Positions 18,986-27,089 of a stretch of 64,000 bases of DNA are shown one piece after another. The DNA is taken from the NCBI RefSeq assembly GCF_025961315.1, contig NZ_JAOQNK010000001.1:186001-250000 (forward strand), given 5' to 3'. The stretch's first letter is position 1, and every line of letters starts with the position of its first letter. The notes under the pieces were generated by a model. It was not told the DNA's origin and did not search any database. It saw only the letters and a program-made list of their open reading frames with translations. Source of the DNA: Sphingobacterium kitahiroshimense. Lineage in GTDB: Bacteria; Bacteroidota; Bacteroidia; Sphingobacteriales; Sphingobacteriaceae. The translations under genes were made by a program, and so were the position numbers.

Positions 18986-19510
18986 ATGGCAGAGCTAAAT
19001 CAAAAACAACCGGAAGCAGGAAAAAAGAAAATCAGAAGTAAAAAACTGGCTCCTAAAGTCGATCTGACAGCAATGGTGGATCTTGCATTCTTATTGATCA
19101 CCTTTTTTATGCTGACGACAACATTAAATAAACCTCATCGTCTAGATATCGCAATGCCTGATAAATCTGGGCATGAACCGATATTATTGGATGAAAGGCG
19201 TGTGGTATCGCTTCTGTTAACCGACAAAGGATTGATGTGGTATCATGGCGATTTTAACCATCCGATCTCGAAACCGGAGTTCACTGACCTCAGTAAGAAT
19301 GGGATAAGAAAAGTATTGGATCGCATGAAATTGGAGATCCCTGCAAAGGCGGATGGCAAGGACATGATCGTATTGATCAAACCAAGTAAGGAAGCACGGG
19401 CGGTGGATGTGGTACAGGCGCTGGACGAAATGAAGCATGTCGATATTAAACGCTATACCATCAGTAAAATAGGGGCAGATGAAGAAAAGATGGTCTTAGC
19501 TTCTCTATAA
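18986..19510 (+). CDS. exbD: ExbD/TolR-type biopolymer transport protein, unaccompanied
   Basis: ExbD-family inner-membrane protein of 174 residues: a basic N-terminus, one membrane helix with the essential Asp (APKVDLTAMVDLAFLLITFFMLTTTL) and a periplasmic domain ending DMIVLIKPSKEARAVDVVQALDEMKHVDIKRYTISKI. ExbD normally works with ExbB and TonB to energise outer-membrane transport. No exbB, second exbD or tonB is adjacent, so it must use a partner encoded elsewhere. It ends at a strong hairpin. Confidence 0.9.
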   Translation: MAELNQKQPEAGKKKIRSKKLAPKVDLTAMVDLAFLLITFFMLTTTLNKPHRLDIAMPDKSGHEPILLDERRVVSLLLTDKGLMWYHGDFNHPISKPEFTDLSKNGIRKVLDRMKLEIPAKADGKDMIVLIKPSKEARAVDVVQALDEMKHVDIKRYTISKIGADEEKMVLASL

Positions 19511-19529
19511 TTTATTTTTGAAATTTCCG

Positions 19530-19569
19530 CATAGCGCTTCGTCCGATACAGACGAAGCGCTATGTTTTT
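19530..19569 (+). terminator. terminator after exbD
   Basis: Perfect 14-bp stem (19530-19543 / 19551-19564) with a 7-nt loop, then TTTTTA. It overlaps the last bases of the convergent gene. Confidence 0.85.
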
Positions 19570-20137
19570 AATCCTTATCTAGTTTTTCCCAGAATTGTGT
19601 TACCTGTGCTTTGATCACTTCAGGCAACTGACTGTAATTATCTGAGTATGTAGTCTTTTTGTAGCCATCTGTTTGATCTGCCTGTAACCTGTAAAACTGT
19701 TTGTTGTAGAGTACAAGTGCGATGCAGCTAAGCTGTTTTTCCATATTACCTTTTGGGTGTCGTGAATAGACAAAAATAGCATCTAGTTTTCCATCTTTAT
19801 CGGCATCAAAAAAAGCTTTGCGGGCATCCCAGACGGAAGTGACAATATCTTTTTCTGAAACATGGTCTTCGGCAACAACAGTCCATTTGTCGTTATTTTT
19901 TTGAAACTGCTGGATATAGAGGTGATCGGGATCTGCATTCCGTTGTTCTTTAGAGAATACGATAAAATTATCTTCATTTGCTGTGGTGATATGCTCTACC
20001 TGTAGCACTCTTTTTCCTTTGAAGGGAAAACCAGATTGTTCGAAATTGGCTTTATTGACCGAAATGCTGGTAATCTGTGCATCGGCTGTACCCATACTGA
20101 ATCCTAGTATAAGGAGTATAGCTAGTTGTTTCATCAT
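19568..20137 (-). CDS. secreted hypothetical protein with Asp-rich loop
   Basis: Exported protein of 189 residues with a signal peptide (ILGFSMGTADAQ, cleavage near residue 20). A loop DADKDGKLDAIFVYS resembles EF-hand or FG-GAP calcium-binding loops, followed by an IALVLYNKQFYRLQAD strand region; similar layouts occur in Bacteroidota surface-associated proteins of unknown role. Two adjacent ATG codons (20137 and 20134) are equally plausible starts. I do not recognise a named family. It is single and convergent with exbD. Confidence 0.72.
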   Translation of the reverse strand: MMKQLAILLILGFSMGTADAQITSISVNKANFEQSGFPFKGKRVLQVEHITTANEDNFIVFSKEQRNADPDHLYIQQFQKNNDKWTVVAEDHVSEKDIVTSVWDARKAFFDADKDGKLDAIFVYSRHPKGNMEKQLSCIALVLYNKQFYRLQADQTDGYKKTTYSDNYSQLPEVIKAQVTQFWEKLDKD

Positions 20138-20188
20138 ATTTTTATTGTTAACAGGCTCTATTGATTTAATCTTTCTTGAAGGTAGTTA

Positions 20189-20212
20189 TTTATAGTGAAA
20201 TATGTTAATTTT
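20189..20212. repeat. 24-bp direct repeat, copy 1
   Basis: Starts TTTATAGTGAAATATG and is identical over 24 bp to 22918-22941. The two copies bracket the S41 peptidase gene. Confidence 0.8.
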
Positions 20213-20342
20213 TAAGGGAAGTTTTTGAAGGATGAACTTGCTCATAATTTTGATCTTATCTCCATTACGATATCATGTAATTTTTGAACCAAAGTTAATT
20301 TTTATGTTAGTATGATTTGGTTTATTCGTGTTAATGCCTTTT

Positions 20343-20367
20343 TAAATGCATATTCATTATGCATTTA
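20343..20367. promoter_or_regulatory. palindrome upstream of S41 peptidase
   Basis: Perfect inverted repeat TAAATGCATA / TATGCATTTA with a 5-nt centre, about 140 bp before the peptidase start. It is operator-like, but no binding protein can be named. Confidence 0.4.
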
Positions 20368-20509
20368 TCCATATTAAGGGAATTTTCATTCGGTCAATTT
20401 TATCAATTTTGTAAAAACAATTATTTGTAATATTTTATTTAAATGCCAAGTAAGCAATTAAATGTTGTTAAATATGATATAATTTATTAATTTAATGCAA
20501 ATTTAAATT

Positions 20510-22684
20510 ATGAAACAAACCTCATTAGCAATTTTATTTGCTGTCTTTTTCCTGAGCTTGGGTTTTCCTGCCTGGAGTCAGGAACGTTTTAATTTTTCTT
20601 TCGAGACACCAATTGCTCGCCCTTGGTATAGACTCGGTGACAGCACTGTTTTTAAAACGGTTATTGATCACGATGTGTATTATAATGGGAAAGGCTCTTT
20701 AAGAGTGGAAAGCCTTAAAAAAAGCAGTGGTTTTGGAGGTGTTATGGTGGGACTTCCTTCCAATTTAAAGGGTGATTCCATTCGTTTGTCTGTCATGATT
20801 AAGCGTGAAAATGTAACCGCCAGTTCTGTGGTAAACGTTATGTTAAGAATAGATCCGGAAATCTTTTTCGACAATATGGCAAAGCGCGAAGTGAGGGGTA
20901 CAAAAGATTGGGAAAACTTTACGGTGACGGCAAAGTTAAACCCGGATAAGACTGAAGGTATTTCTTTGGCATTCTTCCTTTCAGGTGAAGGGAAGGTTTG
21001 GTTCGATGATGTTATCGTTACCGTAGACGGAAAGGATATCACTAAAGAAACCGGCAAGTTTGTTCCATTTGCAAAAAAAGATCCAGTTGAATCAGGTATT
21101 ACAGATTTCAATAATAGTCCTGAAATCGATCAGAGGTTAGTTGATCTGGGAAGAATTTGGGGTTTTCTGAAATACAGACATCCAGCTGTAGCACAAGGTA
21201 AGCTGGATTGGGATCAATACCTATTTAAATCTATTCATGCTGTTATTACAGCTCAGGATAATCAAACCGTGGAAGCTTACTATGCAACTCTTTTGGATAG
21301 TTTGGGTACAACACAGGACTACCCGAAACCTAAAATGGAGCACATGATATACGAAGTAGACTATTCCTGGATCGATAAGCTATCTTTCAAAAAGGATTTG
21401 AAAGATAAGTTGAAGCGTATTCGTTACACTAATTTTGATAAGCATCACTATTTTAGTTTTGCAAATGGGATAGGTAATGTACTTTTTCATAATGAAAAGA
21501 AATATGACAATATCCAAAGTGCAGATGCGGGTTTTCGTTTATTGACGCTCTTTCGTTTCTGGAATATGGTCGAATATTTTTCACCGAATAAAGATCTTAC
21601 AGAACCTAATTGGAATGAAGTGTTGAAAATATCTGTACCCGAAATGATTTTGAGCCGTGATGATAAGAGTTATGGATTAGCTGTCTTGAAAATGTTGTCA
21701 CGGGTTAAAGATGCTCATACGGGATTGTGGAGTAGACCAAAGGCGTTGCAAAGCTATTATGGTACATACCATCTTCCTGCACAGATTCGCATCGTGGAAG
21801 GTAAGGCTGTTGTGACCAGGCTGTTAGCCGTCAATGATGGTGTCAATGTGCTTCAAGTAGGTGATGTATTGATGGGTAAGGAAAATAAAAAGATAGGAGA
21901 GATTAAAGATTCTGTCTGGACTTACATAGCAACACCGAATGAAGCAGTAACAAATCGGGAATTTGCAGCACGATTAATGATGAGTAATAGTGATCTAGTA
22001 CCGATAAAGCTAATCCGTAATGGTCGAGAAATGGAAGTGAATGTACCTGCAGTACCGTTGAATCAGTTTAGATCTCCACAGACGGATACTGTTGCCTATA
22101 AAATGTTGGATAATAATATCCTGTATATCAAGCATAGTTTGTTGACAAGTAAGATGCTAGAAGAAAATATGGATGAATGGAGCAAAGTTAAAGGTGTTGT
22201 TATTGATAATAGAAACTACCCGAGAGATTTTTTGGTCTTCAAACTAGGTGCATTATTACTTCCGAAATCCACCGACTTCGTACGTTTTACAAATACAAAT
22301 CTTAGTCAGCCCGGTACATTTATTATGAGTTCCGCACTTCAGGTAGGAAAGGAAACAAACGATTATTATAAAGGTAAGATAGCAGTCTTGGTTAATGAAG
22401 ATACGCAAAGCTCGGCCGAATATCATGTTATGGCTTATCAAACTTCTCCAAGTGTAAAGGTATTCGGATCTCAAACTGCCGGTGCGGATGGAAATGTGAG
22501 TTACATTGATTTACCGGGCAATCTGAAAACATCGATAACAGGACTTGGTGTTTATTATCCTGACCAAAGTAAAACGCAACGTGTTGGAATAAAGATTGAT
22601 CACTTGGTGTCACCAACGATAAAAGGAATCAAAGCGGGGCAAGATGAAGTTCTGAATGCTGCTTTGGAATATTTGAAGAAGTAG
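20510..22684 (+). CDS. secreted S41 family (tail-specific-type) peptidase
   Basis: Exported serine peptidase of 724 residues. A signal peptide covers about 1-23 (GFPAWSQ). Residues about 25-180 form a beta-sandwich, carbohydrate-binding-like region (VWFDDVIVTVDG). A helical section follows (DLGRIWGFLKYRHPAV; FRFWNMVEYFSPNKDL), then a PDZ-like stretch near 425-510 and the S41 catalytic domain. The nucleophile is Ser634 or Ser635 in NEDTQSSAEYH, followed by VFGSQTAGADGNVSYIDLPG. This layout occurs in Bacteroidota S41 proteins of unknown substrate. It is a single gene flanked by the two copies of a 24-bp repeat. Confidence 0.88.
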   Translation: MKQTSLAILFAVFFLSLGFPAWSQERFNFSFETPIARPWYRLGDSTVFKTVIDHDVYYNGKGSLRVESLKKSSGFGGVMVGLPSNLKGDSIRLSVMIKRENVTASSVVNVMLRIDPEIFFDNMAKREVRGTKDWENFTVTAKLNPDKTEGISLAFFLSGEGKVWFDDVIVTVDGKDITKETGKFVPFAKKDPVESGITDFNNSPEIDQRLVDLGRIWGFLKYRHPAVAQGKLDWDQYLFKSIHAVITAQDNQTVEAYYATLLDSLGTTQDYPKPKMEHMIYEVDYSWIDKLSFKKDLKDKLKRIRYTNFDKHHYFSFANGIGNVLFHNEKKYDNIQSADAGFRLLTLFRFWNMVEYFSPNKDLTEPNWNEVLKISVPEMILSRDDKSYGLAVLKMLSRVKDAHTGLWSRPKALQSYYGTYHLPAQIRIVEGKAVVTRLLAVNDGVNVLQVGDVLMGKENKKIGEIKDSVWTYIATPNEAVTNREFAARLMMSNSDLVPIKLIRNGREMEVNVPAVPLNQFRSPQTDTVAYKMLDNNILYIKHSLLTSKMLEENMDEWSKVKGVVIDNRNYPRDFLVFKLGALLLPKSTDFVRFTNTNLSQPGTFIMSSALQVGKETNDYYKGKIAVLVNEDTQSSAEYHVMAYQTSPSVKVFGSQTAGADGNVSYIDLPGNLKTSITGLGVYYPDQSKTQRVGIKIDHLVSPTIKGIKAGQDEVLNAALEYLKK

Positions 22685-23007
22685 GTCCATGGAATCTCAT
22701 GCCATGTTTAAAAGGTGTATTAGATAAATTGATTTGAGGGAACTGGGAAACTATAGTGTTTCGTTTTAAATAGGATTTAGTCATTTGTTTAATTGATCAA
22801 CATAATCAGGATATATAAATCTGTCATCTTTAGACGAGATGTTCGTGTAAGGATGGCAGATTAGTTATTGTCATAGGTTTAATGGTTTATTTTATTAAAA
22901 CTTAATAGCACGTATGTTTTATAGTGAAATATGTTAATTTTAACACAGCAATTAACTATTTGATGTTCAGCGGTAAAGTCTAAAGGATCGTTATATAGTA
23001 AATCTTA
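22685..23007. other. intergenic region after S41 peptidase
   Basis: 323 bp without a supported gene. It contains the second copy of the 24-bp repeat (22918-22941), 67 bp before the next gene. No clear terminator hairpin was seen. Confidence 0.45.
22918..22941. repeat. 24-bp direct repeat, copy 2
   Basis: Identical to 20189-20212 and in the same orientation. It lies in the leader or promoter region of the lipoprotein gene starting near 23008-23026. Confidence 0.8.
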
Positions 23008-23652
23008 ATGAAGTTGATCATAAACATGAAATATTCGAAATTAACCACCGTATTACTTGCATTAGTGCTCTTTTCTGCCTGTAACCAGCATGGGAATGCT
23101 GGGGCATCAAAAAGAAGAGAACAGGAAACAGCCCGGACAAGTGACGGGGTCTTCTTGATAGGGGACTTACATAATAAAGTAATAGAACTGTATAAATGGA
23201 ATGAAACAAAGAGCACTCATGTGGATTTTGAACCGTTGCAACTGAAAGAGACGGATAGTGTTTATGCGGGACTTGATCTGGAAATACATAAAAAGAGAAT
23301 CAACGAACTGCGGGCAACAAATCTATTCACGGATCAGTTTATTTCCAATTATGATAAAATAGGCTTGATCATCGACGAGAAACTCCGAAACAAATCGTGG
23401 GTATGGTATGTGGGTGAACTTCCGCCATTTGGTAACGGAGCAAATCCCTGGTGCAACTGTCAGGATAATCCAGATAATTTCTGGGAAAAGATCATATTAA
23501 GAGATGTAAATTTTGCCAACAATCTGGCCACTTTCAACTGGTCGTGGGGAGATGGCTTTAATTACAAAACGAAGGCTCTGTTAGCTAACGGTATCTGGAA
23601 AATTGATTATCTGGAAGGTTTTGATCCGAAGGTGTTTCTTCCATCAGAATAA
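23008..23652 (+). CDS. hypothetical lipoprotein
   Basis: SPII lipoprotein: lipobox LFSAC, with the lipidated Cys at residue 25 if the first ATG is used or 19 if the ATG at 23026 is used; the latter gives a more typical signal length. The mature part carries LRATNLFTDQFISNYDKIGLIIDEKL and a Cys/Trp-rich segment (PPFGNGANPWCNCQDNPDNFW), followed by FNWSWGDGFNYKTKALLANGIWKIDYLEG. The general shape is that of small NTF2-like or DUF-type lipoproteins, but I do not recognise the family. The AraC gene follows 34 bp later. Confidence 0.7.
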   Translation: MKLIINMKYSKLTTVLLALVLFSACNQHGNAGASKRREQETARTSDGVFLIGDLHNKVIELYKWNETKSTHVDFEPLQLKETDSVYAGLDLEIHKKRINELRATNLFTDQFISNYDKIGLIIDEKLRNKSWVWYVGELPPFGNGANPWCNCQDNPDNFWEKIILRDVNFANNLATFNWSWGDGFNYKTKALLANGIWKIDYLEGFDPKVFLPSE

Positions 23653-23686
23653 ATGGTTTACCTTTGTGAAATTATCTATTGAGATT

Positions 23687-24493
23687 ATGCAGCTTTATCC
23701 GTCATTGATGCTTTCCGCTATTGTAAAACACTACCTCATCATCAAGCATGATCATGATGGGTATGCCGATTACCGCTTGTTTTCGGATGGCAATCCGGGT
23801 TTGGTCTTTCACTTTAAAGATCCTTTCTTACAGGTGAATGCTTGTGAATCAGGAAGTAAACAGCCGCATAGTTTTCTTTATGGACAGATGACACATTTTA
23901 ATGATATCAAGTCGGTCGGAAAATTGGATATGTTGATTGTGGTTCTCCATCCACATGGTCTGCATGCGCTGACGAACTTATCGGCTTATGAATTGAACAA
24001 TACCATTACACCTTTGCGTACTGTTTTTGGTCAGGAGGGAAGTGATATGGAGGAGCAGGTATTGAGTTCTAAAAGCCCTTCTGAAGCGATAAAAGCGATC
24101 GAAAAGCTGTTGATATGCCGCGTGAATCGGTTTCAAAAGGAAGATGGTCTTATGCATGGGGCTTTAGATTTGATTTATCAAGCGAACGGAATGATTGCTG
24201 TTGCTGACCTGATCCAAAAACTGCCGGTAACGGAACGGCAATTGGAGCGGAAGTTTAAGGAACAGGTCGGAATCGCTCCTAAGAAATTTATAGATGTTAT
24301 CAAGTTCCAGCATTTTCTCAAATCATTGCAAAAATCTTCTTCAGATATTAACCTTTCTCAGGTTGTGTATGCCTGTGGCTATTATGATCAGGCGCATCTG
24401 AATAATTGTTTCAAGCGTCAGGCAGGGGTTACCCCGATGCAATATCGCCATCATGATCATCTTCTTGCGATCAACCTGATGCAGGTGCTGTAA
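23687..24493 (+). CDS. AraC family transcriptional regulator
   Basis: About 268 residues. The N-terminal sensing region (YPSLMLSAIVKHYLIIKHDHDGYADYRLFSDGNPGLVFHF) is of the DUF6597-like type found in Bacteroidota AraC proteins. The C-terminal HTH is AVADLIQKLPVTERQLERKFKEQVGIAPKKFIDVIKFQHFLK...LSQVVYACGYYDQAHLNNCFKRQAGVTPMQYR. The frame extends back to 23603, but this would overlap the lipoprotein gene; ATG 23687 fits the family start. It may regulate the downstream nitrilase-family gene (86 bp away). Confidence 0.88.
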   Translation: MQLYPSLMLSAIVKHYLIIKHDHDGYADYRLFSDGNPGLVFHFKDPFLQVNACESGSKQPHSFLYGQMTHFNDIKSVGKLDMLIVVLHPHGLHALTNLSAYELNNTITPLRTVFGQEGSDMEEQVLSSKSPSEAIKAIEKLLICRVNRFQKEDGLMHGALDLIYQANGMIAVADLIQKLPVTERQLERKFKEQVGIAPKKFIDVIKFQHFLKSLQKSSSDINLSQVVYACGYYDQAHLNNCFKRQAGVTPMQYRHHDHLLAINLMQVL

Positions 24494-24578
24494 AACGATA
24501 TTGTCGGTTTTTTCCAATTTATTGCGTGTTTGTCCCGCTAATTTTGAATCATTAATGGTTTTAAAAAATTAGAAATCA

Positions 24579-25526
24579 ATGGAAAACTTAAAAATTGCCA
24601 GTGTACAGTTTGAAAATCGAAGTGGAGATAAGGTTTATAATCTTGACCTGATCAAAAAGCTTACTGCTGAAGCGGCAGAACAGGGAGCTGATGTGGTTGC
24701 TTTTCATGAATGTTCGATTACCGGTTATACCTTTGCCCGCAACCTTTCCTGTGAGGAAATGCTGGAGCTCGCGGAGCTGATCCCTGATGGTCCATCAGTA
24801 AACGCATTAACAGCAATCGCTAAAGAATATAAAATGACCATCTTGGCCGGCCTTTTTGAAAAAGATATTGCCGGTAATCTTTTTAAAGCGTATATCTGTG
24901 TTGATGAAACAGGTCTGATCGCGAAACACCGAAAACTGCATCCGTTTATCAATCCGCATCTTTCTCCGGGAACAGCTTATACCGTTTTTGAGATCAAGGG
25001 CTGGAAATGTGGGGTCTTAATCTGTTATGATAATAATATTATTGAAAATGTTCGAGCGACGACTTTACTTGGTGCGCAGGTGATCTTTATGCCGCATGTA
25101 ACCATGTGTACACCTTCAACACGTCCGGGTGCTGGATTTGTAGATGCCAAATTATGGGAAAATAAACAAGAAAATGCTACGTTACTTCGGGAAGAGTTTG
25201 ACGGGCTGAAAGGCCGCAGCTGGCTGATGAAATGGTTACCTGCACGTGCCTATGACAATGCCATATATGCTGTTTTTTCAAATCCTATCGGTATGGATGA
25301 CGATCAGTTGAAGAATGGCTGTGCGATGATTATCGATCCTTATGGTGATATTATGGCGGAATGCCGTTCATTGGATAATGAAATCTGCGTAGCGGAACTA
25401 ACTGCCGATAAGTTGGTGAAAGCGGGCGGATACCGATATATCAAGGCAAGGAAGCCTACACTGTACCGAGATATTTTAGGAAAAGAACATGTGAGTGAGC
25501 AAAAGGTGGTGTGGCTGGATAAGTAG
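24579..25526 (+). CDS. nitrilase-superfamily carbon-nitrogen hydrolase
   Basis: Cytoplasmic amidohydrolase of 315 residues with the Glu-Lys-Cys triad visible: Glu44 in FHECSITGY, Lys119 in KHRKLHPF, Cys149 in CGVLICYDNN. These enzymes hydrolyse amides, nitriles or carbamoyl compounds. Residues 185-225 contain a family-variable insert (DGLKGRSWLMKWLPARAYDNAIYAVFSNPIG). The substrate is not predictable. It follows an AraC regulator on the same strand and ends at its own hairpin. Confidence 0.92.
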   Translation: MENLKIASVQFENRSGDKVYNLDLIKKLTAEAAEQGADVVAFHECSITGYTFARNLSCEEMLELAELIPDGPSVNALTAIAKEYKMTILAGLFEKDIAGNLFKAYICVDETGLIAKHRKLHPFINPHLSPGTAYTVFEIKGWKCGVLICYDNNIIENVRATTLLGAQVIFMPHVTMCTPSTRPGAGFVDAKLWENKQENATLLREEFDGLKGRSWLMKWLPARAYDNAIYAVFSNPIGMDDDQLKNGCAMIIDPYGDIMAECRSLDNEICVAELTADKLVKAGGYRYIKARKPTLYRDILGKEHVSEQKVVWLDK

Positions 25527-25589
25527 CTGGCCTATTCGCAATTAAGAAATTGTCCGTGACACCTATTTTTAAGACTGGCTGATTAAGGG

Positions 25590-25632
25590 ACGGTATCCAG
25601 GATGTTTAAAACATGCCTGGGTACCGTTTTTT
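25590..25632 (+). terminator. terminator after nitrilase-family gene
   Basis: Long imperfect stem (ACGGTA-TCCAGG-ATGTTT pairing with AAACAT-CCTGG-TACCGT) followed by TTTTTT. Confidence 0.8.
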
Positions 25633-25637
25633 GCGAT

Positions 25638-25667
25638 TTTGAAATCAAGAGGAGTTGTGTATATTTG
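25638..25667 (+). promoter_or_regulatory. promoter of the DUF2931-like / DMP19-like operon
   Basis: TTTG (25638-25641), an 18-bp spacer, then TATATTTG (25660-25667). Both elements match the Bacteroidota consensus; the start codon is 80 bp downstream. Confidence 0.65.
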
Positions 25668-25746
25668 AGTACTGGCTATTGCCGCTAATACCAATTTATA
25701 TTTAAGACTTTAATCTTTCAATACCGCTCATCAAGATAAGAACAGC

Positions 25747-27051
25747 ATGACTTTAATACACCTCCATAAAATCCTGCTAATAGCCGGTGCGCTTACGGGC
25801 TTTGGTTTTTTGTTTTATCTCTTTCTTGGAGATGGTGTTGCATTTGAAACGCATGGTATATGGGCTAGTTTTGCCAACCTGTTAGGGGTTGTGATTCTAC
25901 TGTCTCAGTTTATACTCCACTTTATTGTGCTACTGATCATTTGTGGTACCGGTACAAAGGGCCAAGAATTGACCGTCAAGCAAATGTGGATCATCGGTAT
26001 CTACTGTTTGATTGCCGTGATTGCGAATATCGTACTTATTCTTAAGCATACGACGGTTTCCCGGTCTGAAATGACGGTTGAGCGGAAATGGCGCAATTCT
26101 GAAAAATACGAATGGGAACCGGCAATATCCAATCCTGAAGGCTATCCGGTTCGTGTGGTGGAAGGTCGTTTTTTTATTGAATCGTGGAGCAGAAATAATG
26201 CTTTTCCGGATATTGACAATAAATTTTACGATAGTCGCTGGGGGATAGGTACGTCTACTTTTATGAGTTCGGATCAGGGTGCTCTGGTGATGCCGGACAG
26301 CTTAAGTCTTTCCTGGTATTCTGTTGTGGAAGATTGTTATTATAAACTTAATGTGGCCCTGGATAAAGAAAAAATAAGTGCCCTGTTTAAGAAGGGGTTT
26401 GAAGCGAAGAATCACAATGGCGTATTCCATCGGACTTATGATGAAATTATTGTCGGATTGGCACCGGGAGGAGATGCGGCGTTATGGGTTGGCGGAAATT
26501 GGGGAAATGCTGTCGAAGTGAGTTTTTATCAGGCACAAAAAATAGATAGTACGGAGATTGAACTTGGTCAACGTCAGATGATTCAGGAGGAATTGGGAAG
26601 ACTTCGTGCATCAAAAGAGTGGGTTGAGCAGACACATACAGCGGCTAATCCGCAGGCATACGATAAATGGCGTAAAAAATATCGCACACCCTATGCGTGG
26701 CGTCTTCAGTTTGTGAAGGATGCTGATTTGGTTAATCCGGAGGTGGAAGTTGAATTTTTTAATGGTGAGCAGGTGACCATCATCGACAGTCTATTGCCCG
26801 AACAGGATTTTCCAAGGCATGCTTTACCTTCTTCTTTGTTTTTAACTTCGACTGGACCTGATGGTAAAACAAAGCGTGATTATGTTGCTTTAGATGAGGA
26901 AAATACGTTTAGTGTGTTTGAGAAGCTTAAGATGAGTAAACAGAAAATAACAGTAGTTGTTACCTGTAAAATAAATAAGCAAGGTGAAATAGAAAAGATA
27001 ACAGCTAAAAATAATTTGGAAGAGCTTCCGTTAAAATTAAAAGCGGACTAA
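25747..27051 (+). CDS. membrane-anchored DUF2931-like protein
   Basis: Protein of 434 residues. Three membrane helices lie in the first ~110 residues (about 8-28, 40-70, 80-100), followed by a large soluble domain. That domain resembles DUF2931 (KYEWEPAISNPEGYPVRVVEGRFF, DSLSLSWYSVVEDCYYKLNVALDKEKISALFKKGF, IIVGLAPGGDAALWVGG), a Bacteroidota-restricted family of unknown function, often lipoproteins rather than polytopic. The assignment is from pattern memory and needs a profile search. It is first of three collinear genes behind a good promoter; two small-domain proteins follow. Confidence 0.65.
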   Translation: MTLIHLHKILLIAGALTGFGFLFYLFLGDGVAFETHGIWASFANLLGVVILLSQFILHFIVLLIICGTGTKGQELTVKQMWIIGIYCLIAVIANIVLILKHTTVSRSEMTVERKWRNSEKYEWEPAISNPEGYPVRVVEGRFFIESWSRNNAFPDIDNKFYDSRWGIGTSTFMSSDQGALVMPDSLSLSWYSVVEDCYYKLNVALDKEKISALFKKGFEAKNHNGVFHRTYDEIIVGLAPGGDAALWVGGNWGNAVEVSFYQAQKIDSTEIELGQRQMIQEELGRLRASKEWVEQTHTAANPQAYDKWRKKYRTPYAWRLQFVKDADLVNPEVEVEFFNGEQVTIIDSLLPEQDFPRHALPSSLFLTSTGPDGKTKRDYVALDEENTFSVFEKLKMSKQKITVVVTCKINKQGEIEKITAKNNLEELPLKLKAD

Positions 27052-27089
27052 AATTTGATCGTATTAACGGTAATGATTAAAACTAAAAA

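Larger units (their letters stand above)
20138..20509. other. divergent intergenic region upstream of S41 peptidase
   Basis: 372 bp without genes. It contains one copy of a 24-bp direct repeat (20189-20212) and a 10-bp-arm palindrome (20343-20367), both listed separately. Confidence 0.55.

Noticed and set aside
20189..22941. Composite transposon or insertion sequence around the S41 peptidase
   Set aside because: Only short direct repeats are present; no transposase, terminal inverted repeats or composition change were seen.
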